Source: Marsupella aquatica (Eukaryota > Marchantiophyta). Taken from it: 64,000 bases of DNA. Location of the stretch: the NCBI GenBank assembly GCA_973895155.1, contig OZ316899.1, forward strand, positions 3,286,001 through 3,350,000, written 5' to 3'. Positions 10,601-21,217 of this stretch are shown piece by piece (the first letter of the stretch is position 1; each line of letters opens with the position of its first letter). Made by a program: the position numbers and the translations under genes. The notes below the pieces were generated by a model. The model had not been told where the DNA came from, ran no database searches, and saw only the letters and a list, made by a program, of their open reading frames with translations.

Positions 10601-11482
10601 ACCCCGGAATCTTGTCAAACTCCGCTTGAGTAAGCCGCTGGTTGCCCTTCAGCTTAAAGAACTTAGCTGGAACCTCAAGAATCGCCTCTGCTACCGATCT
10701 AAGCCCTTCCTCGCTGAGATATAGTTCGGTGATGTAGTCTCGCAGCTCGTTATAGCTAGAATCCCTGGTGATGGCTGTCCTTTCGCAATTAACCAGTGCT
10801 ACCTTGGTTACCAGCTTCGCGTACCTTCGTTCGTAAGCGGCTTTCTCGGGGCAAGAGTACCAGTAAGTCTCGGAGAACTTAGCACCTACCTCGCCAAACA
10901 AGGTCCAAAATCCCAAGGCTGTGAGGGTCATACTAACCTCGTAGTCCGGTTTGTTGCGTCCACGTTCCCACCTGGCTGGTCCTTTTTTGCGGAGGCCTCG
11001 CTCGTCCTGACTAAATCTCGCCACATTCCGCTCTTCTCCCTCGATAATTTCCTCGTAAAGGTCGACTGGATTCAATCAAAAAGGCGAGCGGATGGCAGCG
11101 TCCGTGAATTCCAAAAAGGTAAACGTGAGCGAATGGCCCGCAGTGCCATCGGCTCCTCTCTTATGGGGGTGCCCGGACGAGCCCGAGCGTGAGAAGGTCA
11201 GGCCGTTTGGTCATTGATAACGAGCTGAAGTCGGCGTCTCGGTCCAAGCGTGATTCTTCTAACTGATTTTTACTCCGCTGCCGCCACCGTACCTCGGTCG
11301 TGCGTAATAATCCCTTTCCTGAACTCGTAATTATTCGGTTATCTTAACCTACTCCTAATCTAATCATAATGGCAACTTGACGGCTATACGTGCTATTCTA
11401 CGCTATGGCTACGGTCCTAATGACCGTATAAGTCATAATCTACGACCTGGGTTTGGTCAAGTGACACGTTACCCGTGTCACA
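7645..11482 (-). repeat. Element A upstream (5') LTR, full, 3838 bp
   Basis: The minus strand begins TGTGACACGG and ends GGTGCGACA, the usual TG...CA ends. One boundary is set by the end of identity with 1-1555, the other by the primer binding site 17 bases further in. The length is close to the 3988 bp of element B. A degenerate TATA-like ATAAGAGAGG lies near 11157-11166, at the place matching the clear TATA box of B. The LTR has an 8-bp inverted repeat at its 5' tip and contains a long reading frame (8628-10931). The outer flank at 11483 reads CTCTT; the partner duplication lies outside the window. Confidence 0.9.
8628..10931 (-). pseudogene. LTR-embedded ORF of element A, interrupted by one TGA
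   Basis: One minus-strand frame of about 767 codons is broken only by TGA at 9768-9770. Both halves are in the same phase, and the corresponding B sequence reads Arg there. ATG 10931 is chosen because it aligns with the B start; upstream the frame has no ATG and is closed by TGA just beyond 11075. Order: conserved N-terminal region with FWTLF and AEFDKIPGYL; a basic and Ala/Pro-rich linker; a helical domain with CEFISNF, VSGQTLSLTEHRLTQIFGLP and GGKTYLGSHIAIIL, which resembles the 'putative plant transposon protein' domain; a strongly Pro-rich stretch; then about 170 residues of heptad-like coiled coil. Function unknown. Its position downstream of the LTR promoter suggests it is the first frame of the genomic RNA. 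Confidence 0.75.
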
Positions 11483-12116
11483 CTCTTACAACGATGAGCT
11501 GGCGTGTAAAGCTGACAATCCACCTGCACTAGAGGTTTGTTGTCATTCAAAGCGGCCTGGTTCAATCTCCGTGCATTCAATTCGACGAGCACTCTGAGAT
11601 AAATACTACATAGAGTCCATGCTCATCTTGAAAACGCCAATGATTTATGTTTTTGCAAATTGATTCGGTCGTATGGTCACCAGAAACGATCCGTCCACTC
11701 TATGGTTGTTGGAAGTCAGACTTGCCGATGGTGTAACTGGCCCTTTATTTGACCTTTGTTCAAATGTTCCTTCTCATCTTGAAGTCAAGATCTCCGACCA
11801 TGACTATTGTCTGCAAGCCCCTGTCAGAGGCATCTACAGACTTGGCACATGTAGGCTAAAATAAGCTTGTTATGAAATCTGGTTTCTCCTCTGATATTGT
11901 GAATGTTAGCTCATGATAAATTCTCACCGTCTATCACTGTCAAACTACGCTAGCTACCGTGGTTGTAACCTATGAACTTTAAGTCGTCTTGTGTCCTCAA
12001 AGTATATGTTGCTCATCGGGTTGAGACAGAGACTAGAAAGCACCCCTTCAATCAACGCCCGATGCCTTGACAATTGCATACACACCGACAAAGTATGTGA
12101 CACAAGGATTAACCAG

Positions 12117-12148
12117 TCCCCTCCCTCCCCTCCCCTTCCCTCCCCTCC
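12117..12148 (+). repeat. Pyrimidine tract (CCCTCC-rich)
   Basis: About 32 bases of almost uninterrupted C and T with a CCCTCC/CCCTTCC pattern. Simple low-complexity DNA; could form a triplex or be a promoter-type Y patch. No gene start is evident nearby. Confidence 0.7.
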
Positions 12149-12528
12149 AATTTCATTCACCGGGAATCATCAGCCGTAGTGGCTGGAGCAACAATACTGG
12201 CAAGAAGGGACCCTATCGCTTACGCAACCTTCCCACAAGAGAATTAAAAAAATCAAATTCGCTGACCATTTAGACTCAAGGGAGGCACAACGACACGAGA
12301 AGCCTGTCATCTCAGTTAGACAAGTCAAGCAAAGAAGAACCTCATTGGCCGGGATGTACCTCACAAACCAAATTACAGGACCCGTGAATTCTTGAGGCCG
12401 TCCCCATGCACCCACCCGCCCATTTCTCCCTATCGTATAATTATACGATTATATCCTCCCTCCAGTCCTCCGTCCTCAAAATTCAACCTCGCAGTAGCCT
12501 ACAATAGCATCCTCGAGCTTGCCGGACC

Positions 12529-12551
12529 AGAAGCAGAAGCAGAAGCAGAAG
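12529..12551 (+). repeat. AGAAGC hexamer microsatellite
   Basis: Nearly four tandem copies of AGAAGC. Simple repeat with no recognised coding context. Confidence 0.85.
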
Positions 12552-15442
12552 ATTGTTAGATCCTACTCTCCCTTGAAAAATATCTTTTATTGGCCACAGT
12601 TTGTCGCTTCTCTCTGCGCAATGTGAGGCTCACACGACATGTCCCGGTTGGTTTTTGGCTTCCCTAGATCCCTTGATTGCATCAATCCATCCATCCGTCT
12701 GTCCCTTCGGCAATTCATTTGCCGAGTGCTCAATCAATGCTGCAAGAGACTCATGAACATTTTTGAAGGATTTCCGCTTCACTTGATACTCCAAAGGATG
12801 TATACCTATAAACACACGGCTTCCGTAAGCATATTTTGGATGCATGTAGGTAGGGCCTTAAAGAATTTGCCTGCCCTCAAAATGTCTCTAGATTAAAGTT
12901 GGAAAGAATGATGTAAAGCGTGTTGGAGCCCGAGGCACTAGTACAATCCATACATTGGAGGCAATGATCGCAAATCAGCAGCAAAGGAGCATGAATGCTA
13001 CAATGAGTGACAAACTCACAATCATTGCACCAAGCGCAGCCAAGTCTTCTTCATCTTCTTTCCTCATCGTTCCTTGTCCTCCTTCCTCGATCCATATCAA
13101 AAGTGACGAGTGCGCGCATTTGTTATTTCCTTTTCTCCATGCTCTCCAACAATAATCAACCCTGCGGTCTTCAGAATAATTAACGTGCTTTAGAAGACAA
13201 CCTTTGTCAATCCGGGCCGTCGAGAGGGAAGGGAGGGCACTAGGGGATGAAAGAGTCATCACGGGAGTGATCGAGATCCAAGTTTGACCAAACCTGCATG
13301 CCTGTTAGGCACTTTCCAGCCAACACTGTCTTGAATCATTCATCCTCTTGACTGGATGGCCGGGACAACATTTGACTTTGATTGCCAGCTGAGAATACTT
13401 CTTTCCATCTTCCATCATCCACAAAGATGTTGCAGAAATGCACTAAAGAGATCAAAGAGGAAGGCTTGACCTACTTCACTAATTGTGCCCTCACAGAAGG
13501 GACAACAACTTTACTGCCTGCAAACCCCTCCAACAGCGTGTCCATCTCTCTATCTTCAGCGCCTCCAACTGTATGCCTGAAGTTTTACAAGACAAGGTTT
13601 AGAATGACAATTATTCAACAGCCAGGAAATCAGAACGCTCAAATGCCTAGAGAATCAAGTATTCAAAATCTGTATTACTATCCTGCTCCGAACCTATCCA
13701 ATGCGTGGCGTGTTACCATCATCTCATAGGTTTATTGGTAATTTAATCAAAGAATATCACCAAAACAGTACAAAATAGCGTACCACACTTATGCATGGCA
13801 GTGTGCTTCTACTACAACTTATTGCGGAGGTCCACCGAGATTGTAACCAATTGAAACATATATCCTCCAGAGAACACAAGTCCCGTGTTTAACCATCGAT
13901 GAATAACAGGAACATCAATACTTATGAAAACTTTAATAAGGCCAAAGTAGACGAAGCTGTTCTCATGTTAGGCTGCAGATTGCCTCTTCGACAGTGCCCC
14001 TAATCCCAAGATGATGGCCAAGGATTGTAAGGCTCTCTGCCCAAGTTGTTCTGTCAAGCGTAGTAAGCCTTGCAGTTTTTCTGGTGGTCACAAGAGGGAC
14101 AAACTAGCTTCATTTGTGAAATGTTCAACGAGTATGACCATGTCCAGCTTCCTTGATGTGTAAGAGGGTCGATGATCTCATATAACCAAGGTAAACTCTA
14201 TTTTTTTGTGCCTCTGGTTTTTTCAAAATGACTAGCCCGGCCTCCAACCAAAATGTACGCACTTCAATGTGACATACTTCGAAGTGTGGATAAATTTTCT
14301 GCAATTCAAGAAGTCTCTGAAAGTATTGCTTACTCTAATGAACAGGGCTCTAACCTCATAATGTTCATTTGGTCTCCTTCCCAATGAAACGGATTACAAT
14401 TTTGATTTTCTTTGTCACATAGCAATCAGAATGCGCACCTCTTTGTATTAATGTTTGCTTGTCCTCTTGTCCGTCTCATTGATAGGAATTTTGGAAAGCT
14501 CTGCCGTATTATCCTCGCTGAAACTAATTTGAATTGAGGATATTAAATAAGCCTCTACACACCAGACCATGATTGTTTTGGACAAGAAGTTCCAAAGTAG
14601 ATCAAAGCCGATAAGATTACTTACTCTTTGATAGGAATTGGGTGTCTTCTCTGAAGAATCTCAAAGTAAATCCATTCTATTAATACTGGCATTACACCGA
14701 GAAAGAAAGCCACCTATGTACCAACACAACGATGACAAAATTAGTGAAAAACACAGATGAGACCAAGATGGACATCCAAACCGATGGAAAAGTGAACAAG
14801 ATGACCTGTCAAACTGAGAGAAAGCCACTCTCAATGTGAAATGGGCCAGCATTGTAAGAGACTTGAAAAGCAAACATTAGAAACGGTGACGTTGGCAGCA
14901 TTCAGTTGATTGCTTATTTTCACAGCACTCAAAGCTTCGCTCCCGCGGCCAGGCGTAGCTTGCAAGACTAAGTTTTCCTGCAGCGTAATTTGTTCACCAA
15001 GCTTCCCTGACGCCAAGATACTTCTTCGTTCACCTTTGCCCGTCCTGTCCGCACAACAAGAGTCCCACACCAAACTACAAGAGAGACACACTCCAAATCT
15101 GGAACAACTTCATAGACCCTGGCACGCCCATGGAGCAAGATCACAGCCTTGCGCAATCTTCTCCCGTGCTTCTCATGGTCATCAGGTATCTATCCATTGC
15201 TCCCGTCTCTGGAGCCTCTCGTCCGCCTGTCTCTTCGTTCTTTCAATTGACCTATTAGATGGGGAGCCGTGCGATGATGTTGCTTTCCTCAATTCTTTCC
15301 TTGATTCAGGTGATGATGCTGCTTTCCTTGGGGGTTAGAGTTTGTATTTTCTATACCAAAAGGAGGTTATCTTTGTGTAAATTGTCATAGGTTTTCTCAA
15401 CCTTGTCGACTACGGAAGTCCGCAACTTTCAGTCTCCTCACG

Positions 15443-15508
15443 GAGAAACGGAAAGGAAAGGAAAGGTTAAGGAAGGGAAGGAAAGGAAAGAGAAAGGAAG
15501 GGAAAGGG
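15443..15508 (+). repeat. Purine-rich GGAAA repeat tract
   Basis: About 66 bases of imperfect GGAAA/GGGAA repeats, purine on the plus strand. Degenerate microsatellite. Confidence 0.8.
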
Positions 15509-15550
15509 ATGACATGACGGCGAGATAGAATGGTAAGGACAATCCAACCT

Positions 15551-15613
15551 TTACAGTAAAGCTTACTATAGTGGGCTATAAGTACTTGTCATTATTGGAA
15601 AACTTTACTGTAA
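15551..15613. repeat. Inverted repeat TTACAGTAAAG / CTTTACTGTAA
   Basis: Two perfect 11-base arms (15551-15561 and 15603-15613) separated by 41 bases. Could be a small hairpin or the core of a decayed MITE; no target duplication was recognised. Confidence 0.5.
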
Positions 15614-16177
15614 CTAGGGTGCTGACATCCACAACCAGGGTCCCTTTATGTGCCATTGTTTGTGAATGATGCAAAGATGTTTTAACAAAGTTGTAGTGAT
15701 TATTGGCCAAAATCATAGTCCCATATATATGTATAGATCTTACAAAGTTTTTTGCTAAGTGGAATGTCCGTGTGCCACGTAACCCCCTCTGGGATTACAT
15801 CCCATTACCCCCTCTTGGGGATGGGTTACCCTACACCAATTGTAACCCTGTCTAACCATTGTATGACGCTTATTGTAAGTACTGTAGGCCTCCTGAGCCA
15901 AAGTAAGTCATATCTAAGGAGAATTAAAGAAGTTCTGGAACAAAGAGATCAAATCGACGAGGTCTTTGGAAAAAAATGAATGAATGTAGTCATGATTGTT
16001 GTAAGCAGCAAAGCGGTCATGGCAACGTGAGTGAGATTTGTTGTCGGCTATGAACTGCGTGTGAAGAAAATTATTGCCGAATCAAGTCCACAGACGAACG
16101 AATGGATGGGAGGAAATTGTAGATCGGCCGAGGGAGTGTTTGGATATTGATTCCTAAACTGGATACCGTGATACTGG

Positions 16178-16500
16178 CACTAAAAGAATCCGAGGTGAAC
16201 TGAGACCGCAATATGTGACTCATTTTGGCTCATGTGACTTCATTGTGACTCAACATGACTTGACCCACGCTGTGACGGTTGGAGTTGCAAAAGTTGAGAC
16301 CAAAAAATGGAAGTCACTATTGATACTGGGCTTTGCAACTTGCTTGATACCCATTTGTGACTGATCTGTGACTTTATTGTGGAGTCTAGCCTTGTTTCTA
16401 CGTGACTGCAATATGACTTTAACGAGTCATATGGTAAGTCACATACATGACTTACCCGCATTCAACAACGACTAGCGTGTGACCATTTAGTGTCACATGA
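16178..16500. mobile_element. Probable CACTA (En/Spm-type) element J, terminus with subterminal repeats
   Basis: Begins CACTAAAAGAATCC, a CACTA-type end, and is followed by about a dozen short copies of TGTGACT or its complement in both orientations (for example 16215-16247, 16354-16375, 16437-16442). This is the pattern expected of CACTA subterminal transposase-binding repeats. It lies on the 3' side of a minus-strand En/Spm-type gene whose stop codon is at 17030-17032. The opposite terminus was not found; it may have been lost where element C inserted. Confidence 0.55.
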
Positions 16501-17029
16501 GAGACCAATGGAGACCCTGGCCCAGGTCACACAACAGAACCATTTGGGACTCTATATACTCATGTTTATAACTAATAAGGTTCACATGCAAGTTGTAACC
16601 ATGACTAATGAACACAGAGGGACAGTTCATAAGGAGAGAGAGCACTCCACATTACAATACATAGAAACTTGATGTTATAACTTTAGAAATATAACACATT
16701 GAATACAAGAAATGAACATAGCATGAATGACATCCACATGACACAAAGCATCATATAAGCAGATCCTACATAAAACATTCATAAGAATTAAACAGAATCA
16801 CAATCTTGCTCAAAAATCTAGATCATTTGAATTCCAATGGAATAGTTTGCAATGTGATCAATGTAATTCAGACAAAACAAGAACTCATAATTGATGACTA
16901 CAGGATAAGATAACTGAAAGCACATGCATGATACTATGAATCTCCAAGAGGACATGATTCTTGTACTCCTTGACATCTAAAATCTACATAACATGACTCA
17001 CACTACAAACAAATAACGGCATGACATTG

Positions 17030-17105
17030 TTATGGATCCTCTATGAACTTGCTTGGCCATAATACCAAAGAACCTGCAGCATCTCCAAGTGTCTTCTGAG
17101 GAGGA
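17030..17105 (-). pseudogene. Last codons of the element J gene, separated by element B
   Basis: Read on the minus strand, this piece continues in phase the frame that breaks off at 31172 on the other side of element B, once one copy of the GAGGA duplication is removed. It adds about 24 residues including GSLVLWPSKFIED and stops at TAA (17030-17032). A Trp-Pro motif of this kind is typical of the C-terminus of plant En/Spm transposase-type proteins. B therefore interrupted the last exon. Confidence 0.75.
17101..17105. other. Target site duplication of element B, left copy (GAGGA)
   Basis: GAGGA directly precedes the TGTGACGCC start of the 5' LTR; the second copy is at 31172-31176. Five bases is the usual size for Ty3/gypsy integrase. 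Confidence 0.9.
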
Positions 17106-17464
17106 TGTGACGCCGCCGGTACGGCGGTTAATGAGTGATTCGGTCTAACTACGCTCGGCACGCACGTTAGGAGTGTCTTAGGCCGCTATTATTAGCATAA
17201 CGACAGTATTTAGGTAATCATTATGGGTAGGATATCATTAGACAATAAGGGGGAATTCAGGTTCGGACTGGCAGCTGGTCGCTATTCGCACACCCGGGTT
17301 ACGAGCGTGGAGGGGCCCCTCCCTCGGGTCCGTATAACAAACTTAAGGAAGCGGCCACTGACACGCGCTGACTCAGACCGGCGGAGTGGCCGGCACACCA
17401 CAAGCGTGAGCGGTTCAGCCTATGGGCGTCGAGGAGACGTCGGGGGATCGACAAGCCCTCAAGG

Positions 17465-17471
17465 TATAAAA
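17465..17471 (+). promoter_or_regulatory. TATA box of the element B LTR
   Basis: TATAAAA in the context AAGGTATAAAAGGGG, about 360 bp into the LTR. It would start the genomic RNA near 17495. That puts U3 at about 390 bp and the rest of the LTR, including its long frame, in R-U5. The same box is at 27543-27549. Confidence 0.75.
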
Positions 17472-17569
17472 GGGGAGCCAACCCTTTGTAGTGCACCAGT
17501 CCATCAGTCCACGCGCCAGCTTCGACCCTAGCTCTCTCGTTTGCTCTAAGTCGCCACTATCTCCTCTGA

Positions 17570-20196
17570 ATGTTGCACACGATCCTCTCCAGCTCGGCCA
17601 TTCGATTCTGGACGCAGTTCCTATCTACCGGAAGGCACTTGGCCGACGCATTGAAACACGCCAACCCGCGCCCATACGAAATCGAACGCGAGTACGAGAG
17701 AGCCACCCGCCTAGCAGGACGACACCACTACATCCTTAACTTTGACTACCCGTCTCAGAGTGAGCTTTATCGACCAGCAGAGGTATCCGGGTACTTCTTC
17801 AACGGAGACAAATATATCGGGTTCTGGGAAGCATTGCTTTGGCTTCCGGACGAGGTCTTCAATATCCCGGGTACGATCGACTTGCAACGACATCACTTTG
17901 ACCACATCCCTGCTCAGGTTCGGGCTATCATCAACAGCGAGTCCAGCACTACCCGTTCGACAAGGTCGTCTGCACTCGCTTCGGAGAACTTCTACCAGCA
18001 CCTACAGAGCTTCATAGGAACTCGGCCAGCAACCAACATGACCAACTCAGTCGTACCCGTACCCGTACCCATACAACCTCAGGCTCAGCTTCAGCTTCAG
18101 CCTCAGCCGCAGCCTAGCCAAACCCCACCACCGATCGCCCAGCCAGCACAAGTACGCTCCGTCATCAACGCTGTGGATCTTAGCAATGACGACGAGGCTA
18201 CCCTACCCTTGACCAGGCGGCCCAGAGGAACAAGCGCTCAGGGGGCCGACACTATATCGTCCCCACCCCCTGCTCTGACCCCAGGAGCGGCCCCGGCAAA
18301 CAACATGGTGACCGTGGCCGACCCGGGCCCGTTACTAACGGCAGCGGCACTACCTAGGCCCGATCGGGAGGATGGGGAGGTGTCACCTTCCCCGAGCCAG
18401 TCACGGGGGAAGAAGAGGAAGGAATCCGCCACTGCATCCGGGTTACCGTTGGCCACGGTAGCCGTGGCCAAGGTGACGATGCACCGCATGGGGGAAAACG
18501 TTCACAAAAACATCCTCCATCCCAAGCATGCGGTGTACCTGAAGACTCAGGGATTCGAGCACCTCGCCTCCCTCCCCTGGAACACTTGCAGGTACTACGG
18601 GGAGGACATGACGGAGTTCGTCAGGAATTATGACGACGTGCGTCAACATACTCGGCTGTAGGGAAGGAGTATGTCCCTCACGGAAGAACGGCTCAGGATG
18701 ATCTTCGGGTTACCCGAAGGTGACCATCGAGTCAAATCACGGGCTCCCGGGGGCAAGGGAGCCAAGTACCAATCTTCAAGTTTTCCCTCAGAGGGAGCAG
18801 TGGACAACAGGTTCGTGATGAAGACCTGCCTCATCCCCTAGATAGCTGAGCGACTGGAGTTCCAGAGGTACGCCCTCCACATGATGGAACCCCGGGGGGA
18901 GATCTCCGCCGCCCAGGTTATCCAGGTTGAGAACTATCGACCTAGGAGGTGGGCGTCGTACTTCGCTAAGAAATTCCATGAAGAGATGGAGCGGCGAAGG
19001 AAGACGCTGTACATTGGCGGGAAGGCGTATTTCGCTAGCCACATCGAGATCATTCTTGAGTGGTACGCCCGGTTTGATTTCCCCGTGTCAACGTTACAAA
19101 GTTGGTCCCAGCTAGGTGGGTTTTCCCGGCCTTGGAGAGACGGCCCCAACCCGAGGCCCGAAGTCCAGCGGACACGCCAGCTTCACCCACCCCACCTCCA
19201 CAAGTAGCTGTAGTCGTAACCAAAGAGGTACCGGATGGGTCGGTTGTCGCAACCGTTGATGCGACCCAACAAGCCGGGCTAAGTACAGAAGTCGGTACGA
19301 CGGAGGTCTTACCCGAGCCAGGGTCTCCCAAAGACCTACCGGTGGCTATTCCGGAGAACCGGACATTGCTGCAGGAGGACACTCCAGCCCCTTCCAACGT
19401 TACGTCCCCAGGGCTGGACGTCACTGCCCCGGCCCCCGTGCGTGTTGATGTCTGCCCGTGCCCAACTCCGGACAGGCACAACCTGGACCACCCGGAACTC
19501 TTCGTACCGGGTACATTTCTGAACGGGCTTCTGGGAGATTTCTCTCATCAAATTGCCCGGGATACCGGGGAGTTCATGGCCCGGAAGGTAGCCTGTTTCT
19601 TCAATCAGGAGTTGGTTGTCGTAGTAAAGGCAGGTCGGGCCCAGTCAGAGGCCCTTCAGAGAATAGAGCGGTACCGGGTGGAGTCCGTGTACCTAAAGAA
19701 CGAAGTTGCAGCTCAAGAGGCTGAGCTTCTGCAACTACGACCCAAGGTTGCAGCCACCGATGAGTTGTTAGCAAAGGCACACGCTCTTACCGCCCTAGCC
19801 GAACAGGCCAAAGCTGGGAACGAGACCGAGATTACACGACTCTGGAACCAGATTGACAGTTTGAAGAATCAAACTGTCACCTGGCAGAAAGACCTGGAGG
19901 AGGCCGAGGAACGGGCCCAACGGGACACGGCGGAGATAGCCACGCTATAGGCCGAGGTGGCGCGGCTCCAAACCAAGGCCGAGAAGCAGGACCAGCTGGC
20001 GGGTAAACTGACAAGTGACGCCCAGCAGCTGGAGGAGGCTTGTCAGGAGGCAGCAGAGGAGACGGACGCGGCGAGGCGAGAGAACAAATCTCTGCTGGAC
20101 CAGGTCCAGCTCCTCAAGGCGGACAATGATAGGCTTCGAAGGCAGCGGGATGGCCGCTCCCATTCGGGCGGCTCTGGCAAGCGTGCCAGGCATTAG
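17570..20196 (+). pseudogene. LTR-embedded ORF of element B, 5' LTR copy
   Basis: Starts at ATG 17570, 105 bp after the TATA box, and would span about 875 codons. Interruptions: TAG at 18659-18661, TAG at 18839-18841, a 10-base deletion near 19078 relative to the other LTR, and TAG at 19948-19950. The 3' LTR copy is intact at each of these sites, so the ancestral frame was open. Order: N-terminal region with EALLWLPDEVF; a Gln/Pro-rich linker; a helical plant-transposon-protein-like domain with MTEFVRNYDD, LTEERLRMIFGLP and GGKAYFASHIEIILEWY; a Pro-rich stretch; a coiled coil of about 180 residues; and a basic tail. Clearly homologous to the frame in element A's LTR. Function unknown. Confidence 0.8.
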
Positions 20197-21106
20197 CAGC
20201 GGAGTAGGAATAGATTAGGATTAGGACTGGCTTAGTCAGGCTCTTGGGACAGGCACCTACCTTAGGTACAGCAGCGCTGCCATGCTGTCCAGCCTACGTA
20301 GATTAGGATCTTCTAATAAGACACAGCCATTTTCCGGCCTGACTGTCAGCTTAGTTAGGACCTTAGTCAGCGAATCTTCGGCGAGAGGACACCCCGTCCC
20401 TCGCCCCTTAGTATTTAGTGCACCCCTCGGTAGAGGCAGGGGGGGTTTTTAGTTGCAGAGTTGGGCGTCCGCGGTATGTGCGGGGAGTCCCGACCTCTGG
20501 GAATGAAAGAGTACCAAGGGGAGGGGGTAGGACTAAGCTCGCCGGGCGAGTGCGGAGCCGGGCTCCGTTGTAGTGTGCACCCTCGGCCTTGAACCTGTTC
20601 ATTCCGGGGTTGTCGGGTCAACTAAGTGTACGCATATGTTCCCTTTGTAGTAAAATCCTTTCCCATCATTTTCCTTCGTGTAAATCGAGATTGTATGCAT
20701 GTGCGCGTGTATGTGTGTGGGTTTCTCGTATATGGGTGACAGCGCCAGGCCGAACGCACTACCCGAGACGTGCACAGGGTGCAGCCTGCGGGTAAGTGGT
20801 TGCGAGCACGGGTTGAGGACCTGTATCATCGAATCCGGATCGAAGGCGGACAGCACGAAGGCTTAGAAGCCCTTAAGCCGGGGTCGATCCTGCTATCGAC
20901 TAAGGTACATTCCGGCGGCGGAACACAAACCATACCTAGGAGGTGTCCGTATTTAGCAGTATGCGCACTTAGCGCTAGTTTACGAGAATAAGGTGCATTA
21001 CGTGCTTCCCTTCCTGCCCGAACCCTCAGATTTACGAGGGATGTGCCCGTCTAAGCTGAAGTCTGAGTTAAGGCCGCAGCCGATGACGTGACATAGCCTT
21101 TGTTTT

Positions 21107-21124
21107 TGGCGCTAGATGGAGGGG
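21107..21124 (+). other. Primer binding site of element B
   Basis: TGGCGCTAGATGGAGGGG, 13 bases after the 5' LTR, identical to the site in element A. Marks the start of minus-strand DNA synthesis and fixes the LTR end. Confidence 0.75.
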
Positions 21125-21217
21125 GCACTCTACATATCGTAGAGGGGAGACATGTGCGTATTCACCTAGGCAGGATACATCAGGACGTAGTACTAACCAT
21201 CGCATTTATATGAGTAA

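Larger units (their letters stand above)
11483..16177. other. Unassigned spacer between elements A and J
   Basis: No convincing coding region, RNA gene or mobile-element terminus was found. Only short frames without recognisable motifs occur. It holds low-complexity tracts, listed separately. Base composition is AT-richer than A and B. Old unrecognised transposon debris or diverged non-coding host DNA are both possible. Confidence 0.5.
17106..21093 (+). repeat. Element B 5' LTR (3988 bp)
   Basis: Begins TGTGACGCCG and ends GATGACGTGACA, and repeats at 27184-31171 with exactly the same total length. The two copies differ at roughly 1 per cent of sites by eye, plus two compensating 10-base indels, so the insertion is fairly young. 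It contains a clear TATA box (17465) and, 100 bp downstream, a long reading frame. A GC hairpin sits at its 5' tip. Confidence 0.95.

Noticed and set aside
12975-13262. Minus-strand 95-codon frame with a hydrophobic C-terminal segment (LGAMIVSLSLIVAFMLLCC)
   Set aside because: The possible tail-anchor is suggestive, but there is no homology I can recognise, no clear promoter and no conserved context.
14910-15338. Plus-strand 142-codon frame in the spacer
   Set aside because: Low-complexity Ser/Leu composition, overlapped by similar frames on the other strand; no motif.
11483-16177. Host gene or tRNA/rRNA in the spacer
   Set aside because: No cloverleaf, no rRNA sequence and no exon-like series of conserved frames was found by eye.
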